A stretch of DNA of 23,132 nt from DATKSS01 sp049582065 (lineage in GTDB: Bacteria; Chloroflexota; Dormibacteria; Dormibacterales; Dormibacteraceae): NCBI GenBank assembly GCA_049582065.1, contig JBAUTF010000179.1, positions 1 through 23,132 on the forward strand, written 5' to 3'. Of this stretch, positions 1-6,958 are shown piece by piece (position 1 is the stretch's first letter; every line of letters begins with the position of its first letter). The notes under the pieces are model-generated. The model saw nothing but the letters and a program-made list of their open reading frames with translations. It had not been told where the DNA came from and did no database searches. The position numbers and the translations under genes are program-made.

Positions 1-135
1 TGGCCATGTACGCGATCGCTGCCGGGCGAAGCACAACCAACCCTCTTCATGGTGCTGCCTACGAGGAGGCCACGCTCCGACAGGCAAAGACTTAAACCGG
101 CTCTGGCGGCGATCCTGCTCGTCATACTGCGGTGA
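1..135 (+). other. Possible 3' end of an upstream gene, frame uncertain
   Basis: Two frames are open from the window edge. Frame 3 runs 3-95 and ends in TAA after about 30 codons of ordinary-looking mixed residues (…NPLHGAAYEEATLRQ…). Frame 1 runs 1-135 and ends in TGA, which directly abuts the TTG start of the next gene; it would encode a basic stretch followed by a hydrophobic tail. Either could be the C-terminus of a gene entering from the left. I cannot choose between them or name the product. Confidence 0.25.
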
Positions 136-1281
136 TTGCGTAACGTGCGTCCTGATCCCCGCTCGGGCTCGCCCCGCGAGAATGAGCCTGAGATCACAGC
201 CCCGATCACTGGGGTCGCGGTTTCCGCGTGGTCGTTAGACCCGAAACGGCGCCGCCGCTACCTGCAGATCGCGTTCGGCATTGGTGCGCTGCTGACGGCG
301 ATCATCGTGCTCTACCTTCTACGGGACTTCGTCGGCGCCTTCGTGCTGGGCGGCGCAATCGCCTTCCTCATTCAGCCGGGAGTCACCTACCTCGTCCGCG
401 CCGGCCTCCCCCGGATCCTGGCCATCGCGATCATCTTCGTCGTCATCATCGTCGTCCTGGCCGGCCTGGTCCTACTGATCGTCCCGCTCGGCGTGAACGA
501 GGTCGCCCAGCTCCAGGTCCAGGCTCCAAGCCTCGCCGCGGCCGCCCAGGATCGCATCAACAGCCTCCAGGGTTCGCCGATCCGCATCTTCGGCTTCACA
601 GTCGACCTCAAGAGCACCACCGAGTTCATAAATTCACACCTCAAGGACTACTTGCTCGGTCAGTTCGGCAACGCCCTCACCATCGGGATCACCGCCCTGA
701 CCACGATCCTGCAGATCGTCCTCATGTTCATCGTGGCTTTCCTGCTCTCGCTCGACGCCCAAGACGCCCGTCGTGACCTTCGCCGGATCGTGCCGATGGA
801 CTACCGCACCGATTTCGACCAGATCTGGCGAAAAGTCAGGAAGATGCTTTACGCCTACTTCCGCGGGCAGCTCATCATCGCAGCCCTCATCGGAATCCTG
901 TCCGGCGTGGCCTGTGCCGCCCTCGGCCTCGCGGACCCGGTAGCCCTCGGCCTCATCGCGGGGATCACGGCGCTCATCCCCTACCTCGGACCGTTCATCG
1001 GCGCGGTGCCGGCCATCCTGTTCGGCCTCGCGGCCGGACCCCTCAAAGCGCTGGCGATCGCGGCCCTGTACTTCGCGATCTCCAACATCATCCTCAACTT
1101 CGTGTATCCGAAAGTGATGGGAGACGCTGTCCGCCTCCCGCCGATCCTCGTCATCGTCGCGTTCATCGCCGGTTTCAGCTGGGCAGGCATCCTTGGCATG
1201 TTCGTTGCTGTGCCCATCGCCGCGACGCTGCGGATTCTCTTCGACCACATCTACCCGCGCCTCTACGAGAGACCGGTTTGA
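136..1281 (+). CDS. AI-2E family transporter (PerM/YdiK-like membrane protein)
   Basis: A 381-aa integral membrane protein of the AI-2E transporter family (PF01594). Members are inner-membrane permeases or exporters; substrates vary and most are unknown. Visible features are a basic cytoplasmic N-terminus with an RRRR run at about residues 37-41, two hydrophobic helices at about 45-90, a third at about 95-120, a soluble segment at about 120-180, and a run of C-terminal helices carrying the family's glycine/proline-rich stretch (ALIPYLGPFIGAVPA, about 280-295) and a YPKVMGDAVRLPP motif near 325. Length is normal for the family. The start is TTG at 136, abutting a TGA; GTG at 145 is an alternative, and neither has a convincing ribosome site. 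The stop overlaps the next gene by 4 nt (TTGA), implying translational coupling. The family call is firm; the substrate is unknown. Confidence 0.88.
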   Translation: MRNVRPDPRSGSPRENEPEITAPITGVAVSAWSLDPKRRRRYLQIAFGIGALLTAIIVLYLLRDFVGAFVLGGAIAFLIQPGVTYLVRAGLPRILAIAIIFVVIIVVLAGLVLLIVPLGVNEVAQLQVQAPSLAAAAQDRINSLQGSPIRIFGFTVDLKSTTEFINSHLKDYLLGQFGNALTIGITALTTILQIVLMFIVAFLLSLDAQDARRDLRRIVPMDYRTDFDQIWRKVRKMLYAYFRGQLIIAALIGILSGVACAALGLADPVALGLIAGITALIPYLGPFIGAVPAILFGLAAGPLKALAIAALYFAISNIILNFVYPKVMGDAVRLPPILVIVAFIAGFSWAGILGMFVAVPIAATLRILFDHIYPRLYERPV

Positions 1282-1991
1282 AGATCGCCATCCTGTCGGA
1301 CATCCACGCCAACTGGCAGGCGCTGGAGGCGGTCTTGCGTGACTGTCCGCCTGTCGACCGGACGCTGTGCCTGGGGGACGTCGTCGGTTACGGGGGAGAT
1401 CCAAAACGCTGCGTCGATGAGCTGGTCAAACGAGGGTGGCCGACGCTTGTTGGCAATCACGACCGTGCCTGCACCGATCCCGAGATACTGGAGTGGTTCA
1501 ACGAGGATGCCGCTTCAGTCGTTCGGTGGACCATCGACGTGCTCGGCGACGAAAGGTTGGACTGGCTGCGCCATCTTCCCGACAGCCAGGTCGAGCACGA
1601 CGTGCTTCTCGTGCACGCGAGTCCTCGCGACCACATCTACGAGTACGTCCTGGACACGGCTGTTGCGCACGCGAATCTCGAGCTACTCAACGGCGGCCTG
1701 TGCTTCCACGGGCATACGCATGTGCCGGGAATCTTTAGGGTGTCGAATGGCGCTGTCGCACACGACTACCGCGTCGACACCTTCAGACTCGACGGTCCGG
1801 CGCTCATCAATCCGGGAAGCGTCGGGCAGCCGCGCGACGGGCTGCCGACCGCAAGCTACGGCATATGGGATGTCGACCTCGGAGCATTCGAGTTCCGTCG
1901 GGTGCGCTACGACATCAAGGGCGCGCAACGAGCGATCAGGAAAGCCAAGCTTCCCGAGCGCTTCGCCCTTCGCCTCGAAACTGGACGATGA
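1278..1991 (+). CDS. Calcineurin-like metallophosphoesterase (YfcE/MJ0936-type)
   Basis: A 237-aa cytoplasmic metal-dependent phosphoesterase of the Metallophos_2 type (PF12850). All five family blocks are present: D8-x-H10, G33-D34, G59-N60-H61-D62, H113 in LLVHASP, and G145-H146-T147-H148. These residues build the two-metal centre, so the enzyme should be active. Relatives hydrolyse phosphodiesters or phosphoproteins; the physiological substrate cannot be read from sequence. The TTG start at 1278 is set by the 4-nt TTGA overlap with the permease stop and by the family's usual MKIAxxSDIH beginning. It ends in an ATGA overlap with the glycosyltransferase gene, so the three genes appear to form one coupled transcript. 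Confidence 0.93.
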   Translation: MKIAILSDIHANWQALEAVLRDCPPVDRTLCLGDVVGYGGDPKRCVDELVKRGWPTLVGNHDRACTDPEILEWFNEDAASVVRWTIDVLGDERLDWLRHLPDSQVEHDVLLVHASPRDHIYEYVLDTAVAHANLELLNGGLCFHGHTHVPGIFRVSNGAVAHDYRVDTFRLDGPALINPGSVGQPRDGLPTASYGIWDVDLGAFEFRRVRYDIKGAQRAIRKAKLPERFALRLETGR

Positions 1992-4012
1992 ACCCGAGTC
2001 GCGCCGCACGATGGTTGCGCCGCGGCTATGCGGCCGCCACTGGCGCCGGCCTCGGCTCCTTTGCTTTCTGGACCGCCTACTGGTTCACGTTTATCCGCGG
2101 AGACCTCAAGGGACCGGACTTCTTCTCGTTCTATGCGGCCGCGAAGCTGTTCGTCCTGAAGGGAGGATCGGCGGTGTACAGCCTCGCACTCCAGAAGCAG
2201 TTCGAGCTCCAGGTCACAGGCCAGCCCCCAGCACAGTTCATCGTGCTGCCTTACTACCATCCGCCCTACTACACGCTGCTGATCGCGCCGTTGGCCTACC
2301 TCGACTACCGCGGCGCGTATTACGCGATGGCGGCGTTCAACCTTGTCCTGGTTGCCGCGCTGATCGCGATCCTGGTGCGCACCAGTCTCAGAGTCCAGGG
2401 TCGCGCGGTGATCGTCGCCGCGTGGATGATCGCCGGTTTCTTTCCATTGTTCGTCACACTGCTGCAAGGCCAATCCGACCTGGTCGTTCTCGTACCTCTC
2501 GCCGCGGCATACGCGGCATGGGCCCGAGGGCGACACGGCTGGGCTGGAGTGTTCAGCGCCCTCGCGCTGGCCAAGCCGCAGCTACTCTTGCTCGTGCCCG
2601 TGCTGTTCATCGCAAGAAGGGCATGGCGCGCGCTCGCTTCGTTCGCCGGTGCCGTCCTTGCCCTCGGCCTGCTTTCAGTCATCACGTTCGGGCTTGGAGC
2701 AGTCATCGGTTATCTGGGACAGGTCGGAACCTGGGCGATAGGCGGCCGCCTACCGACCAGTGGACAGCTTGTCTACACCGACACCGCCATCTACTCGCTG
2801 CGCAACATCCTCGACGCCCTGAGCGGCGGCGAGCAAGCCGTGGGGTTCGCCGTTCTGCTGTTGCTCCTTGCGCTCGTTGCGCTATCGCTCAGCTGGCGTC
2901 CAGACAAGCCGCGCCTGGACTTCGGCCTCGCCATCGCGGCTTCGCTCGTGCTGAGCCCGCATCAGAACATCCACGACCTTGCCCTCCTGGTGATCCCGGG
3001 ATTCGCCCTGGCCGACCTGGCCCTCGCCGGCGAGCTGCGCTGGCCCTACATCGCACCTGCCGTCCTCTTCTTTGCCTACGCCGTGATCGACCTAACCCTT
3101 GCCATCAACTACTGGGCCGCGGCAGTCGGAGCGCTTGCGGTGGCGGCGTATATGACCGCCGAGCGTATGGCTGTGCGCCCCGAACCGATCCCTCTTGGCG
3201 AGCTGAGCTGGAGTGGCCCGCGCCCGCGTCGTGTCATCGTGCTGCCCGCCTATCGTGCAGCCAAGACGCTGGTCGAGGTCGTCGGCGATATCCCACAGGG
3301 ACACGCCGACCGGATCCTCCTCGTCGATGACGCCAGCGCCGACGCGACTGTCAGCGTCGCGACCGCGCTCCATCTCGACGTCATCAGGCACCAGCAGAAC
3401 CTCGGTTACGGAGGTAACCAGAAGACCTGTTACCGCACCGCGCTCGAGATGGGCGCCGACGTGGTCGTCATGCTGCACCCCGACGGCCAGTACGACCCGG
3501 CCATCATCCCAAATCTCTGCCGGGTCATCGAAGGCGGCGAGGCGGATATCGTGCTCGGATCGCGCTGGCTTGGACTGGATCCGGCCAAAGCCGGGATGCC
3601 GTGGTGGAAGCGGCTCGGCAACCGGTTTCTAACCGCTGCCGAGAACCGTGTGTTGGGTCTGCAGCTGTCCGAGTACCACACAGGCTACCGGGCCTATTCG
3701 CGGCGCTTTCTCGAAGCCGTCCCCTTCCTGGAGAACAGCAACGATTTCGTGTTCGACACGCAGGTTCTGATCCAGGCCGCGACCTTCGGTTTCAGGATCG
3801 GCGAGGTGCCGGCCATCGGCCAATACCACGAAGGCGCGAGCTCGATCAGCTTCATCACATCGACCGTCTACGGGTTGAAGACGCTGGGCGCATTGTTTCG
3901 CTATGTCGCGCACCGCGCCGGATTCACGAGCGTGTGGCTTACTCCTGCCTCACACTCCGACGAACAGGCGCTTCCGATAGGCCAGGTAGCCCACCACAGC
4001 AACGTTCAGTAA
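1988..4012 (+). CDS. Fused GT87 (GT-C) and GT2 (Dol-P-Man synthase-like) glycosyltransferase
   Basis: A 674-aa two-part glycosyltransferase. Residues about 1-395 are polytopic and resemble GT87/DUF2029, integral GT-C enzymes that use polyprenyl-phosphate sugars; the early loop carries the acidic DFFSFYAAA segment after RGDLKGP, typical of the family's catalytic loop. From about residue 415 a soluble GT2 domain begins (VIVLPAYRAAKTL), with LLVDDAS, NLGYGGNQ, the LHPDGQYDP metal/nucleotide-sugar motif, GSRW, and the HTGYRAYSR and NDFVFDTQ blocks of the DPM1-like group. It acts at the membrane, probably on a cell-envelope glycan or lipid. The ATG at 1988 overlaps the previous stop (ATGA); the frame is open upstream, but that part looks unlike protein. 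The 3' end overlaps the convergent DUF2127 gene by 63 nt. Domain identities are firm; sugar and acceptor are unknown. Confidence 0.88.
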   Translation: MNPSRAARWLRRGYAAATGAGLGSFAFWTAYWFTFIRGDLKGPDFFSFYAAAKLFVLKGGSAVYSLALQKQFELQVTGQPPAQFIVLPYYHPPYYTLLIAPLAYLDYRGAYYAMAAFNLVLVAALIAILVRTSLRVQGRAVIVAAWMIAGFFPLFVTLLQGQSDLVVLVPLAAAYAAWARGRHGWAGVFSALALAKPQLLLLVPVLFIARRAWRALASFAGAVLALGLLSVITFGLGAVIGYLGQVGTWAIGGRLPTSGQLVYTDTAIYSLRNILDALSGGEQAVGFAVLLLLLALVALSLSWRPDKPRLDFGLAIAASLVLSPHQNIHDLALLVIPGFALADLALAGELRWPYIAPAVLFFAYAVIDLTLAINYWAAAVGALAVAAYMTAERMAVRPEPIPLGELSWSGPRPRRVIVLPAYRAAKTLVEVVGDIPQGHADRILLVDDASADATVSVATALHLDVIRHQQNLGYGGNQKTCYRTALEMGADVVVMLHPDGQYDPAIIPNLCRVIEGGEADIVLGSRWLGLDPAKAGMPWWKRLGNRFLTAAENRVLGLQLSEYHTGYRAYSRRFLEAVPFLENSNDFVFDTQVLIQAATFGFRIGEVPAIGQYHEGASSISFITSTVYGLKTLGALFRYVAHRAGFTSVWLTPASHSDEQALPIGQVAHHSNVQ

Positions 4013-4486
4013 AAGCGCACCGGCCTTGAAGAAGGTCGGGCGATGGACGACCTCGAAGGCCTCGTATGGAATGAGGATCCCGGTCGCGATGACAGTGAGG
4101 TATTCGGCCCATCGGCGGCACAGCGCCAAGCCCACGCCCTCAGTTCCCTCGAGCAGGGCGTACAGAATGGCGCCGACGGCCAGCACAGTCACGTGGCTCA
4201 AGTTGCCGATGAGGAGAAGCAACCTGAGCAGGACCTGGATGATCAGGCTGTGGCCGACATTGAGGTTCAGCTGGTCCTGGGCATAGGCGGCCCAAACGGC
4301 GAGCCGGCCGTCCTCGCCGGCATCCATGAGGCCGATGGCGAGAGCGATCAACACGATCGATTTGACGATGCGCTCGACAATGATGACCTTGATGAACGCG
4401 TCATGCTCGCCGCCGGCGCGGCCGAGCTCCGTCCAAAGCCGCCGGAGGTAGGGCTGGCGGGGTCTTTTGACGTCGACCTCGGCCAT
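3950..4486 (-). CDS. DUF2127 family membrane protein
   Basis: A 178-aa membrane protein matching DUF2127 (PF09900), of unknown function. It has a hydrophilic N-terminus (about 1-30), a helix at about 33-54 (IVERIVKSIVLIALAIGL), then helices at about 80-115, a GTEGVGLALCRRWAEYL segment with the family's Glu/Trp/Tyr pattern, a TGILIPYEAFEVV segment and a last helix near 150-168. ATG at 4486 is preceded by AAGG about 10 nt upstream and by overlapping palindromes at 4505-4528. The frame is open further upstream, but that portion runs antisense-like through the universal stress gene and is arginine/glycine-rich, so the short start is preferred. Its last 21 codons lie opposite the end of the glycosyltransferase gene. 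Confidence 0.85.
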   Translation of the reverse strand: MAEVDVKRPRQPYLRRLWTELGRAGGEHDAFIKVIIVERIVKSIVLIALAIGLMDAGEDGRLAVWAAYAQDQLNLNVGHSLIIQVLLRLLLLIGNLSHVTVLAVGAILYALLEGTEGVGLALCRRWAEYLTVIATGILIPYEAFEVVHRPTFFKAGALLLNVAVVGYLAYRKRLFVGV

Positions 4487-4504
4487 CAACGTGACCTTAA
4501 CAAC

Positions 4505-4528
4505 CTGGGTTGGCCAACCCAGCTGGGT
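4505..4528. promoter_or_regulatory. Overlapping palindromes upstream of the DUF2127 gene
   Basis: Positions 4505-4522 are a perfect 18-nt palindrome (CTGGGTTGG/CCAACCCAG). Positions 4518-4527 are a second perfect palindrome (CCCAGCTGGG) that shares the ACCCAG half. The copies thus run CTGGGT-TGGCCA-ACCCAG-CTGGGT. The element lies 19-42 nt upstream of the DUF2127 ATG and downstream of the universal stress gene stop. It may be a dimeric regulator site or two mutually exclusive RNA hairpins; the sequence does not say which. Confidence 0.5.
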
Positions 4529-4587
4529 ACGGTAGCCTGCTGGATAGGTTGCGCTGGGAGAGGGAGGGCACGCGAAGCGCACGCCCG

Positions 4588-5052
4588 CTAGTCGGGGTGC
4601 TCTCGGTGCTCCCGGAACAGCATCACCCGGCAGTTGGCGTTCTTCAGCACGTAGGGCACGGTCTTGCCGAGGTTGAACTCCCCGAACCGGCGCTTGTAAG
4701 GCAAACCCATAACGATCAGGTCGGCGCCCCACTCGACCGCCTCGTCGACCAGGGCCGGTCCCGTGTCTCGCGCCTGCACCAGCTCGGTCTCGACCGGCAG
4801 CTGGGAAGAGGCCGCCAGCTTCTCCACCTCGTCGAGGATCTGCTCCCCGCGCTCCACCACGTCGTCGAGCACCGCCCCGAGCGGCAGCGCCCGGTTCACC
4901 TCGATGATGTGGACCCCGTACAGCCGGCCGCCCTGGGGATCGGTCATCCGGCACGCCAGGCGCACCGTCTCGGCGTCGATCGCCTGGCCGCCAACTGCGA
5001 CCAGCACCTTTCTCGAGGTCGTCGGGTGGGTATGCGGGCCGTGCGAAGCCAT
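4588..5052 (-). CDS. Universal stress protein (UspA family)
   Basis: A 154-aa cytoplasmic Usp-fold protein. It has the opening β-strand KVLVAVGGQ (about 14-22) where the family has a conserved acidic residue after VAVD, the HIIEVNR strand, a long amphipathic helix (residues about 63-80) and the closing strand CRVMLFREH. The loop that carries the ATP-binding G-2x-G-9x-G(S/T) motif reads MGLPYKRRFGEFNLGKT, keeping the first Gly and a final GK-T but losing the second Gly, so nucleotide binding is doubtful. The ATG at 5052 overlaps the stop of the 65-aa membrane protein gene by one base (TGATG), so the two are co-translated. Its location opposite TrkA-type genes fits Usp domains that associate with ion transport, but that link is inference. 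Confidence 0.87.
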   Translation of the reverse strand: MASHGPHTHPTTSRKVLVAVGGQAIDAETVRLACRMTDPQGGRLYGVHIIEVNRALPLGAVLDDVVERGEQILDEVEKLAASSQLPVETELVQARDTGPALVDEAVEWGADLIVMGLPYKRRFGEFNLGKTVPYVLKNANCRVMLFREHREHPD

Positions 5053-5249
5053 CAGTGCTGCGGTCCGCGCCGGACCCGGCGGATCAGGACGTAGCCTCCA
5101 AACCCAACGCAGACGATGCCGGTGGCCCCGGCGACCTCCTGAGAGAGAAGGTCCATCGCCCGGTGCCCGGCCAGGTACGCGAAAACCCACAGCCCGATTC
5201 CAAGTGCCATGACGCCCATGAACGTGAAAGGGAAGCGCACGCGAGCCAT
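5052..5249 (-). CDS. Small two-helix membrane protein, unknown function
   Basis: A 65-aa hydrophobic protein. After MARVRFPF there is a first transmembrane segment (about 8-27, FTFMGVMALGIGLWVFAYLA), a short polar loop with HRAMDLLSQE, a second segment (about 38-55) and a basic tail RRVRRG. No family is recognised. The ATG at 5249 is chosen because the upstream in-frame sequence is proline/arginine-rich and non-protein-like, and because the downstream stop is coupled to the universal stress gene by TGATG. It may anchor or accompany that protein; this is inference from operon structure only. Confidence 0.7.
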   Translation of the reverse strand: MARVRFPFTFMGVMALGIGLWVFAYLAGHRAMDLLSQEVAGATGIVCVGFGGYVLIRRVRRGPQH

Positions 5250-5285
5250 CCTAACAAGCCCGGGCGAGGGCTCTCCAACGTCGTC

Positions 5286-5293
5286 TCTATAAT
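5286..5293. promoter_or_regulatory. Candidate divergent promoter: overlapping -10 elements
   Basis: TATAAT at 5288-5293 is a perfect -10 hexamer on the + strand, 9 nt before the TTG start of the first TrkA gene, so that transcript would be leaderless or nearly so. On the - strand TATAGA (5291-5286) overlaps it and points to the 65-aa membrane protein gene at 5249. No good -35 hexamer is visible on the + strand. AT-rich hexamers are rare in this GC-rich spacer, which supports the call. Confidence 0.5.
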
Positions 5294-5302
5294 CAACCCG
5301 CC

Positions 5303-5725
5303 TTGAAGCTAGTGGTCGTGGGGTGTGGTAGGGTCGGATCGCAGATCGCGGCCGACATGGACCGGGCCGGCCACGAGGTGGTGATCGTCGACCGGGACCC
5401 CAATCAGTTCTCACGGGCTTCCTCCCGAGGCGTACTGACCCGTGACTTCAAGGGCGATCAGGTGGTCGGCAACGGCACGGACGCCGACGTGCTGCGCCGC
5501 GCGGGAGTTGAGCACGCAGACGGATTCGTCGCGGTCACAGAAGGCGACAACCGCAACATCATGGCGGCGCAGATCGCCAAGCACGTCTTCAAAGTTCCAC
5601 ACGTCGTCGCGCGCATCTACGATCCCGAGCGAGCCGACGCCTACGAGAAGCTTGGCCTCCACACCATCTGCCCCACCATCGAGGGCGCCAAGCACATCGA
5701 GAAGATGCTGTTGGAAGGCAGGTAG
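5303..5725 (+). CDS. TrkA-N (RCK) domain potassium-transport regulatory protein, first copy
   Basis: A 140-aa cytoplasmic Rossmann-fold protein of the TrkA-N/RCK family, which gates Trk/Ktr K+ channels in response to NAD(H) or ATP. The nucleotide-binding glycine motif G7-C-G-R-V-G12 and the acidic D30 at the end of β2 (VIVDRD) are both visible, followed by GNGTDADVL, AVTEGDNRNI and ARIYDPERA blocks. It stops after the Rossmann unit and lacks a TrkA-C ligand-binding domain. The TTG start at 5303 fits the family's MKxxVVGxGRVG beginning. Only 4 nt separate it from a second TrkA-N gene, so the pair probably forms a hetero-oligomeric ring. No TrkH/KtrB channel gene lies in the window. Confidence 0.9.
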   Translation: MKLVVVGCGRVGSQIAADMDRAGHEVVIVDRDPNQFSRASSRGVLTRDFKGDQVVGNGTDADVLRRAGVEHADGFVAVTEGDNRNIMAAQIAKHVFKVPHVVARIYDPERADAYEKLGLHTICPTIEGAKHIEKMLLEGR

Positions 5726-5729
5726 GCGC

Positions 5730-6131
5730 GTGTACGTGATCGTGGTCGGCGGTGGCACGGTCGGCTACTACATGTCGCGCGACCTGGTCGAGCGTGGACA
5801 CGAGGTCACGCTCATCGAGAAAGACGCTCGCCGGGCGGACTGGCTCGAGACACAGCTCGGGAGCATCGTCATGCGCGGTGATGCGTGCGAGGTGAAGTTT
5901 CTTTCTCAGACCGGCATCGAGCGCGCCGACGCCATCGTCGCGGTCACTGCGGACGATGAAGACAACCTCATCGCCCTGCAGATGGCCAAGCGACATTTCC
6001 GCGTGAAGAAGACGATCGCCCGCGTGAACAATCCATCCAACGTCGAGATCTTCAAGATGCTCGGCGTCGATGAAGCGGTCTCGGCGACGGACGTTCTGCT
6101 CGGAGCTCTCGAACCGCCGATAACGACCTGA
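5730..6131 (+). CDS. TrkA-N (RCK) domain potassium-transport regulatory protein, second copy
   Basis: A 133-aa paralogue of the preceding protein. It has the G7-G-G-T-V-G12 dinucleotide loop and the acidic E30 at the end of β2 (TLIEKD), which favours NAD(H) over NADP(H). GDACEV, AVTADDEDNLIAL, ARVNNPSN and a closing LGVDEAVSATD segment follow. It also ends without a TrkA-C domain. The GTG start at 5730 is supported by GGAAGG/AGGTAGG purines 7-17 nt upstream and by the family's N-terminus; the frame is open further upstream but through non-protein-like sequence. The pair mimics the two halves of E. coli TrkA as separate chains. Confidence 0.9.
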   Translation: MYVIVVGGGTVGYYMSRDLVERGHEVTLIEKDARRADWLETQLGSIVMRGDACEVKFLSQTGIERADAIVAVTADDEDNLIALQMAKRHFRVKKTIARVNNPSNVEIFKMLGVDEAVSATDVLLGALEPPITT

Positions 6132-6140
6132 GAAAAGAAA

Positions 6141-6168
6141 AAGGACCGCCCCGTTCGGAGCGGCCCTT
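6141..6168 (-). terminator. Intrinsic terminator of the zinc-ribbon gene (may act both ways)
   Basis: A stem of about 12 positions with two mismatches (6141-6152 pairing with 6157-6168) closes a GTTC loop. Read on the - strand it is followed at once by a T-rich run (complement of the A-rich 6132-6142), the standard intrinsic form. It lies 15 nt past the zinc-ribbon stop and also 10 nt past the TrkA stop on the + strand, where no T-run follows. Confidence 0.8.
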
Positions 6169-6182
6169 GGTCGAAGCTCTTG

Positions 6183-6326
6183 TTACGTGGCCTTGCCGAT
6201 CTTGTAAATCTTGGTGCCGCAGTGTGGGCATGTCCCAACTGTTGCCGGCTTGCCATTCTTCATCGTGATCGGCTGAGGGTCTTTCATTTCGACCTTTCTC
6301 TTGTCCTTCAAGCAGTAGCCTTCCAA
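6183..6326 (-). CDS. DUF5679-type small zinc-ribbon protein
   Basis: A 47-aa protein beginning MEGYCLKDKRK and containing TMKNGKPA then T-C33-P-H-C36-GTKIYKIG, the layout of the DUF5679 family of very short zinc ribbons found in Actinobacteria and Chloroflexota-like genomes. Residues C5, C33 and C36 are present, but the place where many members have a second N-terminal Cys holds Asp (C-L-K-D), so zinc would need a three-Cys plus Asp site or partial binding. The start is TTG at 6326, immediately after an in-frame TAG, with AAGGA 10 nt upstream; the internal ATG at residue 14 would cut off C5. A terminator follows. Function is unknown; nucleic-acid or protein binding is typical of such ribbons. 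Confidence 0.85.
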   Translation of the reverse strand: MEGYCLKDKRKVEMKDPQPITMKNGKPATVGTCPHCGTKIYKIGKAT

Positions 6327-6421
6327 CTAGTCACCGTCCTTATACGAGATTCTGTTCGGGGTCGGACTTGCCCATTCTAGGGGCGCGTCTTTGCCCAGCA
6401 CAACCCCAGTTCAGGTCGAAT

Positions 6422-6958
6422 TCAGCGCTCGGGTTCAAAAGAAGGCCCAAAAGCGGCCCGAAACGGCCCCTCAAAAGCCTGTTTTGCGGCCGCTCCAAAC
6501 AGGACAAAGCGGACCTCTTCGGGTTCCCAACCCTGCTGTTGCGCGGTGCGCAAACATGCGGCCATGACGCGCGCGCATTGAACCAATGGAAAACCTGCGA
6601 TGCCTGTGCCGACTGCGGGGATCGCGATGGTTTTCACGTCGTTGTCGCGGGCCAGCCGAAACACGTGGTCCATCGACGACTTCAACGACGCCGTCGTCGT
6701 CCGTCCTCCGAGACCCATGCTCGCGGCATGAATGACGCGGCGCGCGGGCAAGTCGCCGGCGCCGGTGATCGCCGCCTCTCCCACTCTGATGGACCCATGC
6801 GCGTCGCATTCCGCCTGAATCGCAGGTCCACCTCGGCGGAGAATCGCGCCTGCGACTCCCGCGCCGAGCACCAGGTCGCTGTTTGCCGCGTTGACGATCG
6901 CGTCGACATCCTGCTCCACGAGGTCGCCCTCGATGATCACGATTCGCGGCGCATGCAT
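6422..6958 (-). CDS. Macro domain protein (ADP-ribose binding/hydrolysis)
   Basis: A 178-aa protein consisting essentially of one macro domain (Appr-1''-p processing type). Visible blocks are IVIIEGDLVEQDVDAIVNAANS, the loop LGAGVAGAILRRGGPAIQ, the GEAAITGAGDLPARRVIHAA strand-loop and the phosphate-binding AVGTGIAGFPL. Family members bind ADP-ribose and often remove it from protein or from O-acetyl-ADP-ribose. ATG at 6958 has a strong GGAGGT 6 nt upstream, and the gene begins 22 nt inside the end of the PfkB kinase gene, so it is translated from the same message. The substrate is not determinable here. Confidence 0.92.
   Translation of the reverse strand: MHAPRIVIIEGDLVEQDVDAIVNAANSDLVLGAGVAGAILRRGGPAIQAECDAHGSIRVGEAAITGAGDLPARRVIHAASMGLGGRTTTASLKSSMDHVFRLARDNDVKTIAIPAVGTGIAGFPLVQCARVMAACLRTAQQQGWEPEEVRFVLFGAAAKQAFEGPFRAAFGPSFEPER

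Noticed and set aside
1339..3330. A 663-codon + strand open frame across the phosphoesterase and glycosyltransferase genes
   Set aside because: It runs in a different frame over two well-supported genes and is Arg/Ser/Pro-rich, typical of a GC-rich shadow frame.
6129..6200. UGA read-through (selenoprotein) at the TrkA stop
   Set aside because: The extension contains a terminator-like Lys-rich stretch and no Cys-homologous position; TrkA-N ends normally here.
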